Positions 58,085 to 64,000 of a DNA stretch of 64,000 nt are shown piece after piece. The DNA is from Rhyzopertha dominica. Its lineage: Eukaryota > Arthropoda > Insecta > Coleoptera > Bostrichidae. Position numbers and translations under genes: made by a program. The stretch lies in contig QCXZ01000045.1 in NCBI GenBank assembly GCA_025024175.1, positions 3,474,649 to 3,538,648 on the forward strand. Direction: 5' to 3'. Within the stretch, counting starts at the first letter, position 1; every line of letters starts with the position of its first letter. Under the pieces are notes generated by a model. The model saw only the letters and a list, made by a program, of their open reading frames with translations, made no database searches and was not told where the DNA came from.

Positions 58085-60365
58085 TACAGGGTGTCCACAA
58101 ATTACACCGACAACACTTAACTGTAAATTTGGAGGATCAAATGAGTACGATTTATCGAAAAAAGTTAAATAGTTTTTCGTTTTTGATATACAGCCCTCCA
58201 AATTTGACAGAAAAATTGGATTTATGCTAACAACTCAATAAACAACATATGACAACAAATTTTTGCATTTGACTGTGTTTTATTTAGAAACACTTCGTGA
58301 AAAATTTGACAAATTTCGCAAACCGGAAGTTGTTTATTTTGTTTCCTGGGTACTCTGTGAGCAACCAGAACAATTATTATTTTATTGTAGAGGTAGGGTG
58401 GAGTCCTAAGGTAAACTACCTCATGATATAAGCAAGACATTCGGCGCAAAAATTTCCTATCCATGCTAAACCAGCGAGCATCCACTAGCTTATGCAATAT
58501 ATGTCGGCGTCTCCCGATCCCATAAACGAACCTGAGGTACGCATTCTGTATTCTCTGTATCTTCGCCTTAGTGGCTACATCAAGACGTGAAGAAAATACC
58601 TCACTACAATAACTGAAGTGAGATAACACCATTGTGTCACTCAACAATCTCTTAACGCGTACATCCAAGTATGTTCTATGCGAAAACAACTGCTTTAAAT
58701 TAATAAATACCTTTTTAATGCAGTTGTTTATATGTTTTCTGTACGTCAACCCCAGACCCTTATCATTTTCTACTAAAAGTATGGCACACCCGTCAGTGCG
58801 CAGCGTAACCATCCCCGAAACCGTACTTAACACATTTCGATCACCAAACAGAATAGCAGCAGATTTGCCTGGATTTATTTTTAATGCATGTGATCTGGAC
58901 GCTACCGCAATCCTCTCCAAGTCATCATTTATATTCTTCACCGACAAATCGCATTCAGAAGAAAGAAAACTGCGTATCGTCAGCGTACATGTGATATTGA
59001 ATGCTACGATAGATTACCGACTTAAATCGAAAAAAGAATGGGAACAAGAATAGCTAGCTGAAGTACACCACAAGTCAAGGGCGCTTTATTTCATGAAGAA
59101 GTATCTAACTTTACCACAGCAAACCTTTGTTACAAATGAAGTCAAAAAGCCCAACTGCGCAACGACCGAAACCGATATACTGAAAAATAGCCTCTAGAAC
59201 AGAGTAATTGATTGTATCAAACCCTTTACTATAATCTAAAAGCACCAACACGGCACAATGACGTTATCCCGGGCACGTAAATTATCATCTAACTTTTAAT
59301 AGTGCTGTAGTGTAGCGAAAATTTGGACGAAATCCGGTAACAGGCAATATATTATGCCTATTCAGGTACTCACGTATTTGATCATCCAAAATTTTATCAA
59401 AAACCTTAGACAAGCCGAGCAGCAAGTTAACTGGTCTATAATCCTTTATTTCTTGCGGTGCAGCGACCTTTTGAGATTGGCCAAATAACAGCCTTCTTCC
59501 AGGCCTTCGGATAATAACATGACAATATACACGAGTTAATTATGTGAACCATAAACTGAAGTAAATACGGACAACAAAACTTAATCATACTCAAAGACAG
59601 ACCATCCACCCCACCATCCATCCACCCCAGGAGTTCCCGAACGCAACTGATTTAACAATTTCCACACCCTCTCCGCATTAACAAAACGAAAATCAAACAA
59701 CTCGGATACACCAGCCTTTCTGTTCGAATTGTAATTGATTGTTACATCTAAGTGCACACTGTGAAACAGACAAAAAATGAGCACAAAAATCATCAGGACT
59801 GACAATCACAGAAGGATCCGCTGAAATTCTGTTACTCTTTTTTTATACCTACTGACTTAAGAAAACGCCATTGCTCTTTAGAATAGTATCAACCCGCAAT
59901 TTATAACTAATGTAAGCCTTCTTTTCATTTCTTAATGACCGCCAGCTCGCAGCAGTTACACTCTAAGGCGAACAGAGCTTAGTAAATCTCGAGCTACACA
60001 AAGGGGCATGCCTATCAAAAAGAGTATTTAGAATGTAATTAATCTGGTCAACCTTGCCATCAATATCCCCAACATCAAATATATTCTTCAGGCCGCTATC
60101 CNACGGATCAGCATAAAATGTCCCTTCAGAAAAATTTTTGAAGTTTCTATATGTATATATGACTGGTTCAGATCTCGCCCCTTTTAGTGCGCAAGAACAT
60201 TTCACAATATCATGATCAGAAATATCACAATCGACCATGCTAGAATTACATATCAAAACAGGACAAGACGTAATAATATGGTCATAATGTAGGCACATCC
60301 ACAATCCAACACTTGCTAATGCAGCCCGGCATCGCCTTTTGAATGGCGACTCTTGCTCTGTTACA
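58085..60365 (-). pseudogene. Decayed LINE (endonuclease plus reverse transcriptase)
   Basis: On the - strand, 60406-59963 reads as the C-terminal part of an APE-type endonuclease (CDISDHDIVKC, the SDH motif). 59805-59436 reads as the linker and RT N-terminal region (DGLSLSMIKFCCPYL, YYPKAWKKAVIWPI). About 59260-59170 reads motif A (LLDYSKGFDTINY), about 58998-58970 the catalytic MYADDTQ, and 58947-58222 the thumb and C-terminal region (KINPGKSAAILFG, QRIQNAYLRFVYG). At least four frameshifts or stops separate these. An ACAGGGTGTCCAC element border marks the 3' side at 58087. One N at 60102. Confidence 0.82.
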
Positions 60366-60374
60366 TAACAATAG

Positions 60375-62150
60375 TAGTTCTTGGTTTCGTTTGATATACC
60401 TACCATTAGGTGATACTGCCAGTTGTCAGTGCTGGTCTAGACAAGAGATACATCGGCTTCGAAATATATATCGACCATTAGTTGATACATTGAGTCCACC
60501 TTTCTAACAGATAAATCCTACACTGTTAATGTAACTCAGCATTCCCTACTATGTGCCTTGTCAGATTAAGGTAGGTAACACACGCCCTGCCACCTTTGCA
60601 CTTGGATAAGTTAGATAAACCTAGCCCTACGCTATACAAGGCAACTTCTGCAGTTGACTTCGAAAGATAGGTCAATAGATGGATAGATGGACCTATATTC
60701 GAAACATTCGGTCTATCCAACAGATAAATCCAACACTTCGTGAATCTAACTGCGTCCCCTTCTACCCGGTATCGGTAGGCCTTGTATTGTCGAATCACAA
60801 TCATATGCTATAAAGGCAATAAGCGCGTATCCACCTCCTGTGCATTGGAATCATTTAATACTTGGTATGTTTAGTCTGTGCTGGTCTATACAAAGCAATA
60901 CATGACCACTGCACTTAGCTTCGAAAAATAAATCAACTATTAGGTGTCAATCAGCGTCCGCTTCTGCCAGACAGAACTTGCATTATTGAATCAATGGTAC
61001 GCTATACCAGGCGGCAATACACGCGTATTTACCTTCCTCTGCATTTGAATTTGTTAGATATACTTACAACTGATCAATGCAGTGTGGTATCCCTTAATGA
61101 CCGGCATATTTGACACTGCCAGTCGTCTATATGGGCAAAACAATACATCGTCTCTGCAGTTGACATTGAAAAATAAATGGACTTCGATGATACACGTGCT
61201 TCATCCATTAAACAGATAAATCCAACACTTTTATATGTAGTTGAGCCTACCCTTCTGCCCGGCGGGTTCTTGCATTGTAAGATCACAAACATACGTTGTA
61301 GGGTCAATACACATCTAGTCATCTCTGTTCTTGGTTTCGTTAGATAGACCTACCATTTGATGATATGTTTGGCCAATGCAACTTGTAATATCTTTTTGTC
61401 CGTCTCTCAGATCGCAGATCGACCATTAGTTAATATAATAGGTCCATTCATCTGATAAGTCCAATACTGTTAATGCACCTTGGCATGAGGGTCGTGCATT
61501 GTCGGATCACAATGACACGTTATACACGCCTTCCCAAGTTGTTTTGCACTTGTATTCGTTAGATAAACCTAGCACTTGGTGATACAACTGCTCAATATAA
61601 TTTGAATAGACTTAACGCCTGGTATGTTTGGCACTATAGCATCACAACGATACGTTATAATAGGCATTACATGTTCTATGCAGTTGGCTTCGAAAGACAG
61701 ATTGACCTATATTCGATACAGTAGGTCCATCCAACAGGAAAAACCAACACTTTGCTAATGTAACAGCATCCCCTTCTGCGCGGCGCTTCTTGCATTGTTA
61801 GATCACTATATGATACGTTATACAAGGAATTACATAAACTCAGCAGATAGCTTCGAAAGATAGAACGACCTTTACTTAATAAACCCAGTCCATCCATCCA
61901 ACTGATAAATCGAACACTGTTAATTTAACTCGGCATCTTCTGCCTGGCGAGTCTAGCATTGTTAGATAACAGATACGCTATACAATTCAGTAATGCTTAT
62001 TTTCCTCTGTACCTGGCTTTGTTAGACAAACCTAGTATTTGGTGATAGGTTTGACTAATGCAACTGGGCATTTCCTTCTGCCTAGCGATTCTGGCACTGT
62101 CAGATCACAAAGATACGTTATACAAGACAATAGCGCATATGCTCCTCCTG
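60375..62150 (+). repeat. Old, diverged satellite monomers (about 250 bp)
   Basis: Landmarks recur at roughly 160-280-bp steps: CTTCGAAAGATA-like at 60457, 60658, 60909, 61687 and 61850, with CAGATAAATCCAACAC, CTTCTGCCCGGCG, ATTGTTAGATCAC and GTTAGATAAACCTA in the same order each time. Identity between monomers is low. The monomers are homologous, in reverse complement, to the array that follows (compare GGCGGGTCTTGCGTTATCAGATCAC with GGCGGGTTCTTGCATTGTAAGATCAC). No coding content; short open frames here are incidental. Confidence 0.8.
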
Positions 62151-64000
62151 TGCATTGAGTTGTTACATTAACAGTGTTGGATTTATCTGTTAGATGAATG
62201 GACCAGCGTCTATCTTTCGAAGCTATTGCAGAAGTTATGTAATGCCTTATATATCGTGTCATTGTGCAAGATCTAACTATCTAACGAATCCAGAGCAGAG
62301 AGAGGTGGATGTAAATGTACTGCCTTTTATAGCGTTCACTGTGATCTGATAACGCAAGACCCGCAGCGCAATATCAAATGGCAAGTTACTTTAACGAGGT
62401 GTTGAATTCATCTATTAGATGGATGAAGCAGATAGTTCGCAGTGAAAACTTATTCCGTGCTAAGAAATCTTTAATCTGTTAAACAACATGGTGTTGAATT
62501 CATCTATTAGACAGATGAAGCAGACAGTTGGCAGTGAGAAGCTTATCGGGTGCTAAGGACTCTAATTTTTTAAACAACTGTATCACCAAATACTAGGTTT
62601 ATCTAATTAATCCAGTGCAGAGGGAGGAGGAAGTAAGTGTACTTCCTTTTATAGCGTTCACTGTGATCTGATAAGGCAAGACCCGCCGCGCAATAGGAGA
62701 TGGCAAGTTACTTGAACATGGTGTTGAATTCATGTATTAGATAGATGAAGCAGACAGTTGGCAGTGAGAAGCTTATCGGGTACTAAGGAATCTTTAATTT
62801 ATTAAACAACTGTATCACCAAATACTAGGTTTATCTAATTAATCCAGTGCAGAGGGAGGAGGAAGTAAGTGTACTTCCTTTTATAGCGTTCACTGTGATC
62901 TGATAACGCAAGACCCGCCGCGCAATAGGAGATGGCAAGTTACTTAAACAAGGTGTTGAATTCATCTATTAGATGGGTGATGCAGACAGTTGGCAGTGAG
63001 AAGCTTATCGGGTGCTAAGGACTCTTTAATTTATTAAACAACATAGTTTTGAATTCATCTATTAGATAGATGAAGCAGACAGTTGGCAGTGAGAAGCTTA
63101 TCGGGTACTAAGGAATCTTTAATTTATTAAACAACTGTATCACCAAATACTAGGTTTATCTAATTAATCCAGTGCAGAGGGAGAAGGAAGTGTACTTCTT
63201 TTAATAGCGTTCACTGTGATCTGATAACGCAAGACCCGCCGCGCAATAAGAGATGGCAAGTTAGTTACTTAAACAAGGTGTTGAATTCATCTATTAGATG
63301 GGTGAAGCAGACAGTTGGCAGTGAGAAGCTTATCGGGATCTGAGGACTCTTTAATTTATTAAACAACATGGTGTTGAATTCATCTATTAGATAGATGAAG
63401 CAGACAGTTGGCAGTGAGACGCTTTTCGGGTGCTAAGGAATCTTTAATTTATTAAACAACTATATCACCAAATACTAGGTTTATTTAATTAATCCAGTGC
63501 AGAGGGAGAAGGAAGTAAGTGTACTTCCTTTTATAGCGTTCACTGTGATCTGATAACGCAAAACCCGCCAAGCAATAGGAGATGCCAAGTTACTTTAACA
63601 TGGTGTTGAATTCATGTATTAGATAGAAGAAACAGACAGTTGGCAGTGAGACGCTTTTCGGGTGCTAAGGAATCTTTAATTTATTAAACAAGTGTGTCAC
63701 CAAATACTAGGTTTATCTAATTAATCCAGTGCAGAGGGAGAAGGAAGTAAGTGTACTTCCTTTTATAGCGTTCACTGTGATCTGATAACGCAAGACCCGC
63801 CGCGCAATAGGAGATGGCAAGTTACTTAAACAAGGTGTTGAATTCATCTATTAGCTGGGTGAAGCAGACAGTTGGCAGTGAGACGCTTTTCGGGTGCCAA
63901 GGAATCTTTAATTTATTAAACAACTATATCACCAAATACTAGGTTTATCTAATTAATCCAGTGCAGAGGGAGAAGGAAGTAAGTGTACTTCCTTTTATAG
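62150..64000 (-). repeat. Homogenised satellite with A/B higher-order structure, inverted relative to 60.4-62.15 kb
   Basis: CACTGTGATCTGATAACGCA recurs at 62337, 62659, 62891, 63212, 63541 and 63773, giving steps of 322, 232, 321, 329 and 232 bp. GTTGAATTCAT recurs at steps of about 91-93 or 230-233 bp. The array is therefore made of an about 140-bp block A and an about 92-bp block B, in the order BB-A-B-A-BB-A-BB-A-B-A-B and running off the window. Neighbouring blocks are nearly identical. The first monomer after 62150 (GTGTTGGATTTATCTGTTAG) is already in the flipped orientation but as diverged as the old set. Confidence 0.88.

Noticed and set aside
60526..62262. Several 70-90-codon open frames on the - strand at the right end
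   Set aside because: All fall in satellite monomers, differ from monomer to monomer and have no shared protein.
62330..64000. Regularly spaced repeats as a CRISPR array
   Set aside because: The units are 230-330 bp of nearly identical sequence without unique spacers, in eukaryotic DNA; it is a satellite.

Overview
The window is animal nuclear DNA, most likely from an insect with a large, AT-rich, transposon-rich genome. The evidence is spliceosomal introns with GT/AG borders, five insect-style non-LTR retrotransposon relics, many short inverted-repeat elements, and a satellite array at the right edge. I cannot name the species. A large genome of beetle type would fit, but that is inference.

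One host gene dominates the window. It runs on the + strand from before base 1 to about base 55,290. It encodes a very large polydactyl C2H2 zinc-finger protein with a charged, Lys/Glu/Arg/Ser-rich N-terminal third. I could join twelve coding exons by checking GT/AG sites and reading phase. They are 1-4025, 12271-13018, 18857-19161, 22395-23176, 28430-28766, 36338-36670, 36770-37067, 38521-38555 (a 35-nt microexon), 39763-40520, 44286-44649, 45848-46445 and 54435-54848. Counted from the first Met in the window the product is about 2,982 residues with roughly 28 finger modules, and the frame is open upstream of base 48. Several fingers are split by introns and become complete only when the exons are joined, which confirms the model. 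Two things break a simple reading: an apparent extra T at about 44296 (frameshift inside a finger) and an in-frame TGA at 54846 followed by 44 clearly coding, acidic codons. The second is a candidate stop-codon readthrough in the UGA-C context.

The introns are filled with mobile DNA. Intron 1 has two copies of an 0.8-kb inverted-repeat element and a decayed LINE. Intron 2 has a 3.2-kb foldback element with 1.3-kb arms. Intron 3 has a well-formed hammerhead ribozyme on the - strand and another element copy. Intron 4 has a TIR element. Intron 5 has a near-perfect palindromic MITE, another element copy and the best-preserved LINE. Intron 9 has a second hammerhead ribozyme, an RT relic and an element copy. 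Intron 11 has two LINEs, one of them interrupted by a solo LTR with a 4-bp target duplication, plus a possible hAT relic.

Beyond the gene, 55.3-57.9 kb is a composite inverted-repeat element and 58.1-60.4 kb is a decayed LINE. From 60.4 kb to the end is a satellite array. It changes orientation near 62.15 kb and passes from old, diverged monomers to a recently homogenised A/B higher-order array. No other host gene, tRNA, rRNA or CRISPR array was seen.
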